NCBI RefSeq assembly: GCF_028389875.1
Contig: NC_084663.1
Span: forward strand, 215,040,876-215,104,875
Source: Rhea pennata
Lineage: Eukaryota; Chordata; Aves; Rheiformes; Rheidae
Direction: 5' to 3'
Length of the DNA: 64,000 nucleotides
The translations under genes were made by a program, and so were the position numbers. The notes beneath the pieces were generated by a model, which saw only the letters and a program-made list of their open reading frames with translations, did no database searches and was not told the origin of the DNA. Positions 27,949-37,259 of the stretch are shown here, in pieces. The first letter of the stretch is position 1. Each line of letters opens with the position of its first letter.

Positions 27949-30900
27949 TCAGTCCTCCGGCCGGGGGCCGCACGGCCGCCGAAACTCCTGCCCGTGCTCG
28001 TGGATCCACTTGTTGGCCACTGGGAGAGACGGGAGCGGCGTGGGCCGGGCACGGCACGGCACGGCACGGCACGGCACGGCGGCCCGCGCGGCCGGGCGCC
28101 CTTACCCCACTTGTCGCCGGCCAGGACGGGGCAGGCGGCGTGCAGGGTGTCCCCGTCGCCCTCGCCGTTTCTCCGCAGGTTCCACCAGAACAGGGCGCCG
28201 TTCTGCAGGGCCGGGCCGGCACCCCCGGGACTCAGCCCCCGGCCTCGGGCACCCCCCCACCCTCCCCAAAGCCGGGCACGGGGGGGGGGGGCTCGCCGGG
28301 GCCCCCCGCTCACCTTCACGACGGGCACGCTGAGGTTGGCGTAGATGAAGGCGGTGGAGCCGCCGGCCTCCACCGAGCTCAGCTGGAAAAGGCGCCGGAG
28401 CGTGAGCCCTCGCTCGTCCCCGTGCCCCTGCGGAAACCAAGGCGCGAGACCGCCCTCGCCTCCCCCCTCCCTGGGGGGCTCCTTCTCCGTCTTGAAAGCA
28501 CGTTCACTCTGAACCCTACTGGCGACCATGCAGCTGCAACCTCCTGGAGACCACGTTCACTCTGAAACCTACTGACGACCGTGCGGCCGCAACCTCCTGG
28601 AGACCACGTTCAGCTCCGAGCCCTACGAAAAACCGCGCGACTGCAACCTCGCGGAGCCCGGGAGCGCGGGCACTCACGTAGATCATGACCGTGGCGATCC
28701 TGTTGCCCGACTTCATTCTGTAAAGGGGGCTCTTCCTGGACTGCCCCGGAGAGAGGAGCCGGTCAGGCCCCGCGCAGCCCGAAAGCTGCGGCCCCGAGCT
28801 GCCCGCGGGCAAATCCCCCGGGAAGGCCGGGCCGTGACGGGAACTCGAGCCTCAGCACTACTTTTCTGTGCGAACCGAAGCCTTTTAGCCCAAATGGCCC
28901 TAAATGAGCTGCTTTCCACTTGCCTTTTTTTTTTTTTTTTGGTCCCCTCTAGAAAAATCTGAGGACTTTTAACCCAACTGAATGTTTTCACCTTGGTTGG
29001 AAAGTCTTCCTTCTCCACCGAGAGGTGTTGAGGAGCATCAGGGGTGAACTGTAACTGTCCGGAGTTTCCTCCTCCCCTCCCCATCCCTCCTTCCCTCCTG
29101 CTCGGCCTTCACCTCTCCTCCTCCTCCTCCTCCTCTTCCTCCTCCTCCTCCTCCTTTCGTTCTTTCTCCTTCTTCCTTCTCTTCCTCTTTCGCTCGCTCT
29201 CCCCCTTCCTCCCTTTCCCTTTCTCCCTCTCTTTTCTGTCCTCCTGTCCTTCCATCCCTCTGTCCTTCTCCCTCCCTCTCTTTCCCGTCCTTCCCTCTGC
29301 CCCCGCGTTCGGCAGCTCCTCTGCTGCCGTTCCTGGCCGTGCCTGGACTGCCCTGGGGGACCGCCCTGAGGACACCCCGGGGACCGCGCTGGGACCACCT
29401 CGGGGACACCCCGGGGACCCCCCCCAGGACCGCCCTGAGGACACCCCGGGGACACCCCAGGGACCCCGCTGGGATCACCCTGAGGACAACCCAGGGACCG
29501 CACTGGGACCACCTCGGGGACACCCCGGGGACCCCGCTGGGACAGCCCTGAGGACACCCCAGGGACACCCCAGGGACCCCGCTGGGACCGCCTCGGGGAC
29601 ACCCCGGGGACCCCGCTGGGACCATCCTGAGGACACCCCGGGGATCACACTGGGACCATCCCGAGGACAACCTGGAGACCATGCTGGGACCATCCCGAGG
29701 ACAACCCAAGGGCCACGCTGGGACCATCTCAAGAACAACCCAGGAACCACGCCGAGGACGACCCCGCGGAGCACCCCGTCCCCCCGCTTACGGTGGCGTG
29801 GTCGAAGTGGGGCTCGTAGTGGCCGCCCAGCCCGTAGTTGACCACCTGCAGGTACTCGGCGTAGGGCACCCGCACGTCCAGGCCGGTGACGGCGGCGATG
29901 CGCCGCTCCACTGCCGCCACCGCCGGGTCGGCTGTGTCCTTCAGCCAGGCGCTGCAGGGCCGCGCCGCCGTGAGCCCCGCGGCCGCCGGGAGGGCCCGGG
30001 CGCCCTCGGGAGCCGCGCGCCAGGCGCCCTCGGGTGCTCCCCTACCTCTTGCTGATCCGGTACTCGGCTTTTTGCTGCTTCTCTCCGGAGGCGACCACGG
30101 AGCGCTGCAGCTGCGGGGAGACGGGGCCGCTCAGCGGCGGCAGAGACACCGGCCGCGGCCAACTGGGGCTGCCCCGGTGGGACCCCGACCCGGGCACCCG
30201 GCCCGAGCGGGCGCCACCGCCTGGGTGCGAGTTGGGGTGGTTCGACCAAAAAAAAAATTAATAAATCGCCACCCTGAGGCATCACCAAGCCGGCACTATC
30301 GGCCCCTTCTCGTGCACCGTCACGAGATACCGCGAATTCGGGCTAGGCGGGTGCTGGGAAGCGCCTGGTTTCTCCCAAAAAGCTTCGGGGTCTAGGGAGG
30401 GGCTGAGCCGGGCTTGCAGCTTGGGCTGCAAAAAAAGCCTCTGAGAAGGTTTCAGCTATAAATAAAACCCTCCTCCGATTTCTACCCGCCCGGGAAAAGC
30501 GGTGCTCGGGCGGCCCCGTCGAGGAGACGCCATGGGACGTGGTGGGACCCGCCAGCGCTCACCCGGGGCCCCGCCAGCGCCTTGATGGTCTCGGCCTCGG
30601 CGTCGCTGATGAAGTCGTGGTACAGGGCGACGTAGGGCCGCAACCGGACCGTCTCCCTCTTGGCGGGCCGCAGGAGCAGGTAGGGGCTGCCGTTGGTCTC
30701 GTAGGCGCAGCGGAGGCCCGGTGGCGGCGGCGAGCGATGGAGACGGGAGTGGGCCGGGCTCCGGCACAGCTCCTCGTAGGCGTCGCGGGTCCGCAGGCGG
30801 GTGCCGTCGGGCCGCCGCGGCGGTCCCGGCTCCGCGCTCGCCCGCTCCTCCAGCAGCTTCTCGTACTGTGCCACGTTCCTGGCCACCCTGCGGTTGCTGG

Positions 30901-33106
30901 GGTCTGCCGGGGACAAGGTGACATCAACGTCTCTTCCCCCACCGCCGCCCGCGGAGGGACGAGGCGATGGGGTGCCACCAAGGCCCTTACGGCGTGGCCG
31001 AGGCCGGTTTGGAGACGCGGTGGGTCTAATGCCAGCGATTTGCCCTTGCCGGCGACGTACCGTAGAGCAGAAACTCCCTGGAGAGGCTCAGGGCGCGCGA
31101 GACGTTCCCTGCCTGCAAGGAGGAGACGCGAGAGCCCGTGAACGTCCTCCCACCGCGGCCACCTTCCGCTTGGAGCCGAGCCCCCAGTTTCACCCCACCA
31201 CCAGGCACTGCGGTGATGGAGACAACCTGGGAAACCAAAAACTGAGCTGCAGCCGGGAGTCACTCGGACACGGAGGTGCCGTGGACGTACCATGAAGTAG
31301 GAGAAGGCCAGATGGTCCAGGGCGTCCTCCAGGCTGGCCCGGTCCTCTGTGTTCCAGCTGCCGTAGGAGAGGCGGAAGAGGTCCACGGCCTCCTCCAGCC
31401 ACGCGATGGAGTGGTAGTAATCACCCGTGTCGTAGGCCACCTGCGAGGCACCGCGCCGCTCAGGCCCACCACCGGGGCGGACCTGGCCCCTGTCCTGTCC
31501 CCTCTCATCCCTCCTCCACCTGCCATCCGTCCCATCCCTCCTCCACCTACCTCCCATCCTGTTGTGTCCTGCCCCATCCCTCCTCCACCTACCACCTCTC
31601 CCATCCCATCCCATCCCATCCCATCCCATCCCATCCCTCCCCTGCCTGCTACCAATCCTGTCCCGTCCCACCCCATCTCACCCCATCCCTTCTCCACCTA
31701 CCACCTCTCCCATCCCATCCCATCTGCCCCCCCACCTACATCCCGTCCCCTCCCAATGCCCATCCCATCCTGTGCTATCCCATCCTCTCCCATCCGGACT
31801 CCCCCACTCGGTCCTGGCTCTGCAATGACCTCGCTGGGGGAGGATCCTGCCTCGAAAAACTCAGTTTCTATCAGTGCACCCCGATCCGCTCCCACGGATT
31901 TGGCGCGCTGCTCTTCCCCCCTGCCCCGGGCAGGGGACGGCCGCAGGGCCGGGCTTCAAGCCCGGCGGCTGCCTGCGGGCTGAGTCGGAGGGGCCTCCCT
32001 GGGGCCGAGCTCCGCTCCGGCGCCGGGACGCGAGAGCCCTCGGCTCCCGGCCGCGAGCCCCACGGGCTCCTCCTCACCTTGCCCACGTGGAAGCAGTCGT
32101 CGGCGGAGAGGGCGACGGGCTGGCCGGGGCGGTAGAGGGGTGAGTGGGCGCCGGCGGGCTCGAAGACGCCCTTGGCCAAGCCCTTGACGCTCAGCGCGTA
32201 GACGTCCTGCAGCCGCATGAGCGCCTGGGCCGCCCCTTCCAGGTCCTCCGGCCCCGGCAGCTCCTGCCGCAGCTCCTCGAAGCCGGCCTGGAGCTCTGCG
32301 GGGAGCGGGACGGCGCCGGGCGGCCGCCGGACAACTAGGGTTGTCCACCCGGACCGCTCTTACCTTTCCCCATCCTTCCCGTCCCCCCTCTTCTCCTCTT
32401 TCCCAGCTTGTCCCTCCCCAACCCACACGCTCCTCTTGCAGGTGCCACCTTGCCCCACCGTCTCCAGGGACGTATGGTGGCCGCGGGGGGGGGGGAGGGG
32501 GGGCGGGGACGGACGGATGGACAGACAGACCCCATACCACGTGTGTTTTCGCTGGCCGCCTCGCTGTAGACCACGTTGCGCCAGTCGGAGTGGAGGCGCT
32601 TGATGAGGCCGAAGGCCAGCAAGGGGTTGTCCACCGAGGCCGCGGGCTCCTGGTGCAGCGCCTGCACCTTGTTGTAAAACCTGCAAGGCGCCGGCGCCCG
32701 CTGACCTCAAACACCTCAACCCCCCTCCCCAAAAAAAAGACACCCCCCCCACTCACCTCCGGCACCAAAGCGCCCGCTCGGGACCGCCGCCTCTGGGACC
32801 GGCCGACCCTCCCGCCGCGGTTCCGTCGGCGCCCGGCGTTTCGGCAGCGCCTGCCCCTTGCCGGCACCCGGCCCCCCCCCAGCCCCCCAGCCCCTTTTCG
32901 GGGCAGCCCGGGCCGGTCCCTGCCTACCTGGCCAGGCGGCTCAGGCGGTCGCTCTCGGCGCGCAGGTGGGCGCCGAGGAGGGCGAGCAGGCGGCCCTCGG
33001 CGCCCAGCGCCTGCCGGACGCTCAGCATGGCCGAGAAGGTGTCGGCGGGCGCGGGGGGCACCCAGGCCAGCAGCACCCCCAGCCCCAGCACCCCCGGGAG
33101 CCGCAT
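27949..33106 (-). CDS. P4HA3: Prolyl 4-hydroxylase subunit alpha-3 (P4HA3), complete
   Basis: This is a collagen prolyl 4-hydroxylase alpha subunit, an Fe(II)/2-oxoglutarate dioxygenase of the ER lumen that pairs with protein disulfide isomerase. Exons in transcript order: 33106-32928, 32680-32538, 32295-32078, 31440-31291, 31112-31061, 30903-30563, 30110-30046, 29951-29792, 28740-28678, 28382-28314, 28202-28106 and 28019-27949 (stop TGA). They sum to 1608 nt, 535 aa plus stop (human about 544). A signal peptide (MRLPGVLGLGVLLAW, cut near APA-DTF) opens the protein. The N-terminal and peptide-binding region spans about 25-250, with YDTGDYYHSIAWLEEA at the TPR-like helices. The catalytic domain carries HYEPHFDH (iron ligands H431 and D433), TLHAACP (H501) and GDKW (2-oxoglutarate Lys K511), spaced as in the family. 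All key residues are present. Codons end almost always in G or C, unlike PPME1 and SPCS2. Exon 2 was placed using the GTATGG donor, which restores human length. Confidence 0.97.
28047..28080. repeat. (GGCAC)n pentamer run in P4HA3 intron 11
   Basis: Six to seven units of GGCAC fill about 40 percent of an 86-nt intron (28020-28105). It is a likely length-variable site. Confidence 0.85.
28499..28657. repeat. 53-bp unit, three tandem copies, P4HA3 intron 9
   Basis: CACGTTCA starts units at about 28499, 28552 and 28605, an exact 53-base period. Copies 1 and 2 share CACGTTCACTCTGAA and GCAACCTCCTGGAGAC; the third is more diverged. The array takes up over half of the 295-nt intron 28383-28677. Confidence 0.85.
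29080..29300. repeat. Polypyrimidine (CTCCTT-rich) tract, P4HA3 intron 8
   Basis: The plus strand is almost pure C and T, with CTC repeats around TCTTC that are nearly mirror-symmetric at about 29118-29155. In the transcript sense this is a long GA-rich tract. It could form intramolecular triplex DNA; that is inference from composition. Confidence 0.8.
29340..29770. repeat. GGGACC/GGGGACACCCC minisatellite, P4HA3 intron 8
   Basis: About 430 bases of degenerate units near 30 bp, built on GGGGACACCCCGGGGACC and GCTGGGACCACCTC. It ends 22 bases before the exon carrying the HxD iron ligands. With the pyrimidine tract it makes most of this 1051-nt intron low-complexity. Confidence 0.85.
31505..31800. 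repeat. CCATC-rich minisatellite, P4HA3 intron 3
   Basis: Pure CCATC pentamers run at about 31600-31637, flanked by longer degenerate units around CCTCCACCTACC. The array lies inside the 637-nt intron 31441-32077. Long open frames across it on both strands are repeat artefacts. Confidence 0.85.
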
Positions 33107-33488
33107 TGGGGGGGGGGGGGAGGGGGGCGTCAGGGGCGGCGGCGCTGCGGGGCCATGGCGAGCGGGGCCCGGCGGGTGGCCTGGCCCGGCTCGGCGCGGC
33201 ACGGCTCGGCTCGGCTCGGCTCGGCTCGGCGCGGCCGCCCGCTCCTCCCCGGCGCGCAGGCAGGGCGGGAGCGGGCGGAGGAGGGATGCGGCCGGCGGCT
33301 CGGCCCCCCCCCCGCGCGGGGCCGGCCCGAGCGGGACCCCCCGGACCCCGCGGCCGCAGCGGGCGGGGCTGGGCGCTAATTAACGCGGCCGTTAATTGAG
33401 GGCGGCGATGGAGGTCGGCGGCTGCGAGCGGCCGACGCGCCGCAGCCCGGTGCTGCGCGGCCCCGCGGCCCCCCCCCCCCGCCCCGGA
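33107..33488 (-). promoter_or_regulatory. P4HA3: P4HA3 5' UTR and CpG-island promoter
   Basis: Directly upstream of the P4HA3 start the sequence is extremely CpG-rich. It holds a run of 13 G (13 C in the transcript sense, 33108-33120) next to the ATG and a GGCTC pentamer run at about 33189-33229. No TATA box was seen. The transcription start cannot be placed from sequence alone. Confidence 0.6.
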
Positions 33489-34660
33489 CCTGCACCCACG
33501 TCCAGACCTGCACCCAGACCCACCCCCACACCCAGACCCAGACCTGCACCCATGACCCACACCCAGACCCAGACCCAGACCTGCACCCATGGCCAGACCT
33601 GCACCCAGACCCACCCCCACACCCAGACCCAGACCTGCACCCATGGCCAGACCTGCACCCAGACCCACACCCATGGCCAGACCTGAAGCCAGACCCATTC
33701 CCACACCCAGACCCAGACCTGCACCCAGACCCACCCCCACACCCAGACCCAGACCTGCACCCATGACCCAGACCCAGACCCAGACCCAGACCTGCACCCA
33801 CATCCAGACCTGCACCCAGACCCACCCCCACACCCAGACCCAGACCTGCACCCATGGCCAGACCTGCACCCAGACCCACACCCATGTCCGGACCTGCACC
33901 CAGACCCACACCCATGTCCAGACCCAGACCTGCACCCATGACCCACCCCCACACCCAGACCCGCACCCATGTCCAGACCTGCACCCAGACCCACACCCAT
34001 GGCCAGACCTGCACCCAGACCCAGACCTGCACCCATGACCCACCCCCACACCCAGACCCGCACCCATGTCCAGACCTGCACCCAGACCCACACCCATGAC
34101 CAAACCTGCACCCAGACCCACCCCCCACACCCAGACCTGCACCCATGTCCAGACCTGCACCCAGACCCATACCCAGACCCAGACCCAGACCTGCACCCAG
34201 ACCCACCCCCACCCCCACACCCAGACCCAGACCTGCACCCATGGCCAGACCTGCACCCAGACCCAGACCTGCACCCATGACCCACACGCGGACCTGCACC
34301 CAGACCCACATCCAGACCCAGACCTGCACCCAGGCTGTGCAGTGCTGCGCAGCCCCACATGGGCTGCAGTGCTGGGGCCTTGGGGTGGCCCTCTCCCCTT
34401 CCCCCCCCCCCACCTCGGGCACCCACACCCAGACCTGTACCCAGACCCACACCCATGTCCAGACCTGCACCTGCATCCAAACCTGAACTCGTGCCCATCC
34501 TGCACCCAGCTCTGCACCCGCACCCAGACCTGCGCCCATCCTGCACCCATAGCCAGAGCTGTACCTGGACCTGCACTCGCGCCCAGGCCTGTGCCCATGC
34601 CCAGACCCACACCGAGCGCTGCGTCCCCACCTGCACCTGCACCCAGCTGTGCACCCAGCC
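33489..34660. repeat. Hexamer-based satellite (ACCCAG/ACCTGC/ACCCAC)
   Basis: About 1.1 kb built on a strict six-base register: ACCCAG, ACCTGC, ACCCAC, ACCCAT and GGCCAG follow one another with few breaks to about 34335. A non-repeat insert spans about 34340-34420, then decayed copies continue. Because six is a multiple of three, several frames stay open on both strands for hundreds of codons, giving long spurious ORFs of low-complexity peptide. The minus strand is rich in GGGT and GGGTGGG runs and could form G-quadruplexes. It lies between the P4HA3 promoter and the NEU3 3' end. Confidence 0.9.
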
Positions 34661-35040
34661 CCTCGCACGGAGAGAGTCCCTGCTCTCACCCACCCCGTCC
34701 CCATTCAGCCCCACGGTTCTTCCTGGCTGCGACCCGGGTCCCCCAGTGCTCCCATCCCATCCCGGAGCCCACGATGTGCCTGGCCCACCCCGGCCAAGCT
34801 CCCGTCCCATCCCTCCTCCACCTCGCACCCGGCCGCGTCACGCGGGCCCCCGGTGCCACCGCTTGGTCCCAGCGACGCAGCGGTCCCGGAGGACTCCCGA
34901 AGCGCCCGCAGCGGGAGCCGGCTCCCGCCGACCGGAGCGCTGGCGCGGAGGGCGCGCAGCTCTCGCGCTCCCGGCTTCGAGCTTCCCCAGCCGGCTCAAA
35001 GAGGGACCATGGGGGGGGCTCAGCCCCGGCCGTCGCGAGG
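34661..35040. other. Intergenic GC-rich sequence; nothing recognised
   Basis: This lies between the hexamer satellite and the next array. Open frames on both strands are not similar to any protein I know and reflect GC-rich sequence with few stops. Confidence 0.5.
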
Positions 35041-35335
35041 CCGCTGTAAGAGCGTGACGCGTGTGCAGACCCAACGGGTGCAAAGCCACGAGCGTGCAAG
35101 AGCACAACGGGTGCACGGGCCTGCCGGGTACAAGAGCACGACGAGCGTACGGCCGCGGCGGGTATGATGGGTGCAAGGCCGCGACGGGTGCAACGGCTGG
35201 AAGGGCCTGAGGGGTGCACGCATGGACACCATGGGCGCAAGGACAGGATGGGTCCAAAGGTCTGATGGGTGCAAGCGCATGAGGATGCAGGGGATGACGG
35301 GTGCAAGGATACGGGCGCAACGGGTGTTTTTCCTG
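35041..35335. repeat. Degenerate GGGTGCAAG minisatellite
   Basis: Repeated cores such as ACGGGTGCAAGG, ACGGGTGCACGG and ATGGGTGCAAGC recur roughly every 12 to 36 bases. The array is old and diverged and lies downstream of NEU3. Confidence 0.75.
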
Positions 35336-35649
35336 GGGAAAGAGCTGCTCCCTTCCCGGCCCGGAGCCCTGTGCGGCCGCCGGGTAACGTGCCGGCCTCC
35401 CAGGGTCCGGGGATCGTGCCAGCGGCACCAGCAACGCTCGCGCTGGGGCACGAACGAACCAAAAATAAAATAAAATAAAATGAAAATCGTATTTTAGCAG
35501 AAAAGACCGTGGGAACGGGGCGTCCCTCCCAGCTGCCGGACACAACCTGCTCTTCCGCCGTCGCAAAGTGTCAGCTAGGAGCAAGCGCTGAAGTCGCTTG
35601 CATGATTTGCATCGGCTGAAACGTCTTCGGAAGATGAGTTGGTTTGGTT

Positions 35650-35654
<5 letters not shown>

Positions 35655-35690
<36 letters not shown>

Positions 35691-35694
35691 TATA
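35655..35694. repeat. (TA)n then (AAAT)n microsatellite
   Basis: About 26 bases of alternating TA followed by AATAAATAAATATA. It lies about 190 bases downstream of the NEU3 stop and is AT-rich within a GC-rich block. Confidence 0.9.
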
Positions 35695-35881
35695 GCTGTG
35701 CGGCTGGGTGGAGCGAGCGTGGAGGAGGCTGCGAGAGACGCGGATGCCTTCGAAAAGGGGATCGAAGCCCCGCAGCGGGGGCTGCCGGGGGCGCAGATTC
35801 GCCGGCCGTGCCGAGCCCGCCGGTACGCGGAGTTAAAAACGAAACAAAACGAAATAAATTAAAAGCAAGGGAGGGCGGCTG

Positions 35882-37213
35882 CTAGGCGGCCCCGGGCTCG
35901 CCGGCCGGCCGGCCGCAGGCGTCCAGGAGCTGCCGGCGGGTGAAGACGCAGAAGGCGATCTCCTCGCACTCGCCGGCCGCCCCGCACTCGAACAGGCAGC
36001 CGAAGAGGCCGCCGGGGCAGGCGGCCAGGTCCGAGTAGCCGCAGGGTCCCTCGTAGAGCACCCAGGGCCGCCGCCAGCCCGCGCGCTCCAGCGGCGACGG
36101 GTTGAGATAAACGCCCAGGTCGCGCCGGCGGCGCTTGTCCGTGGGGTGCGAGAAGAGGAGCCAGGAGGCGCCGGCGCCGGCGGCACCGTCGGCGGCACCG
36201 TCGGTGGCACCATTGGTGTCGGCGGCACCGTCGGCGGCACCGTCGGCGTGGGCGGCCGCCGGCGCGGCGAAGCTCACCACGCTGCCCTGGCAGCCGCGGG
36301 GCGGCTCGCAGAGCTGCTCGCAGGGCGCCGAGCGGCCGAATTTCAGCCCCAGGTCGGCGCTGAGCGCCACGGCCCGGCACCGGCGCCGGGTGCGGGCGCT
36401 GCAGTAGAGCACGGTGCCGCCGTCGCCGGCGGCCACCTCGGCCACCTCGCACTCGCTCGTCCGCAGCCCCTCGACCAGCTCGCCCTTGCGCCAGCTGCCT
36501 CCCCGGTCGTCGCTGTAGAAGACCAGCGCGTGCGGCTTGGTGCAGCAGGGCAGCGGCAGCCCGCAGAGCCGCCGGTGCACGTAGTAGGCGTAAGCGGGCA
36601 CGGCCAGGCGCCCGGCGGCCAGCTGCACGCCGTGGCCCGGCCCCACGGCGAAGGTGGCCCAGCGGCGCAGGTCGGGCCCCACGGCTTGCTCGGTGAGGTC
36701 GCGCAGCGGCGCCCAGCTGCGGCCGCCGTCGCGGCTGGCGGCGCAGCAGAGGCGGGCGGCGCTGCGGCCCGACGCCAGCTGCCGCCGCTCCGTCACCCGG
36801 CCCCGCACGCAGATGCAGAAGAGGAAGACGGCGCCGGCGGCCGCCTCGTACACGGGGCAGGGGTTCATGGCGCGGTGGCCGGGCAGCGTCAGCTGCGGCA
36901 GCTCCTCCACGGGGCCCCACTGCAAACAGAACAAAAGCAAAAGAAATAAGAAAAAAAGGGAGAGAAAACCGGGGATAAGCGGCTCCGCCGCCGCCGGCGT
37001 TACCTCCACCGCGGCGCCGCGCCGCCGGCCCCGCCGCAGCACCAGGTGCTCGGCGTCCTCGTCGCGGGCGGACGAGCGCTTCTCGGCGAAGGCCAGGAAG
37101 GTGGCGGCGGGCGGCAGGTAGAGCAGCGCCGGGATGCGGTAGGTGACCCCGCTGGCCGCCTCGCGCCGGAACAGCGTCTCGCGGCGCGGGCTCGGCGGCG
37201 CCTCCGGCTTCAT
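35882..37213 (-). CDS. NEU3: Sialidase-3, ganglioside neuraminidase (NEU3), complete
   Basis: This exo-alpha-sialidase is a membrane-associated enzyme acting mainly on gangliosides. Coding exons are 37213-37004 and 36919-35882 (stop TAG), 1248 nt, 415 aa (human about 428). The start was chosen at MKPEAPPSPRRETLF because an acceptor (CAG, exon end 37237) lies just upstream and the ATG context is good (A at -3). Motifs: YRIP at residues 25-28 (an arginine of the sialate-binding triad), EKRSSARDEDA, Asp-boxes SRDGGRSW (132-139) and SDDRGGSW (206-213), SECEVAE near 225-231, and GPCGYSDL, which holds the family's nucleophilic tyrosine. The linker before SWLLFSHPT is an Ala-Asp-Gly repeat not seen in human. 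Codon third positions are nearly all G or C. The exon join VE-WGP matches the human intron position. Confidence 0.96.
   Translation of the reverse strand: MKPEAPPSPRRETLFRREAASGVTYRIPALLYLPPAATFLAFAEKRSSARDEDAEHLVLRRGRRRGAAVEVTPAAAEPLIPGFLSLFFLFLLLLFCLQWGPVEELPQLTLPGHRAMNPCPVYEAAAGAVFLFCICVRGRVTERRQLASGRSAARLCCAASRDGGRSWAPLRDLTEQAVGPDLRRWATFAVGPGHGVQLAAGRLAVPAYAYYVHRRLCGLPLPCCTKPHALVFYSDDRGGSWRKGELVEGLRTSECEVAEVAAGDGGTVLYCSARTRRRCRAVALSADLGLKFGRSAPCEQLCEPPRGCQGSVVSFAAPAAAHADGAADGAADTNGATDGAADGAAGAGASWLLFSHPTDKRRRRDLGVYLNPSPLERAGWRRPWVLYEGPCGYSDLAACPGGLFGCLFECGAAGECEEIAFCVFTRRQLLDACGRPAGEPGAA
36178..36250. repeat. NEU3: In-frame 12-bp coding repeat in NEU3 linker
   Basis: Units near GTCGGCGGCACC encode repeating DGAA-type tetrapeptides (with DTNGAT variants) in the variable loop before the C-terminal catalytic part. 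Human NEU3 has an unrelated Ser/Glu-rich linker at this place. Length change by whole units would keep the frame. Confidence 0.85.
36920..37003 (-). other. NEU3: NEU3 intron 2: 84 nt, in frame, no stop
   Basis: The intron begins GTAACG and ends TTTGCAG, with a T-rich tract before the acceptor. It is 84 nt, a multiple of three, lies in phase 0 and has no stop codon. Retention would insert 28 residues including the hydrophobic run LSLFFLFLLLLFCL. Confidence 0.9.
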
Positions 37214-37259
37214 CTTCGCCCCGGTGGGTGGAAATCCCTGGCGGGGCGGAAAAGCAGCG

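Noticed and set aside
27665-28565. Plus-strand frames of 222 and 288 codons
   Set aside because: They are antisense to P4HA3 exons 10-12, which are supported by conserved protein, splice sites and phase.
31956-34828. Very long minus-strand frames (up to 884 codons) plus plus-strand frames across 33.4-35.0 kb
   Set aside because: They follow the hexamer satellite, whose six-base period keeps frames open. The peptides are low-complexity Gly/Val/Trp or Pro/Thr/Gln runs with no domain, and they overlap real P4HA3 exons in another frame.
36146-36949. 267-codon plus-strand frame
   Set aside because: Antisense shadow of the NEU3 main coding exon, open because nearly all codons are GC-rich.
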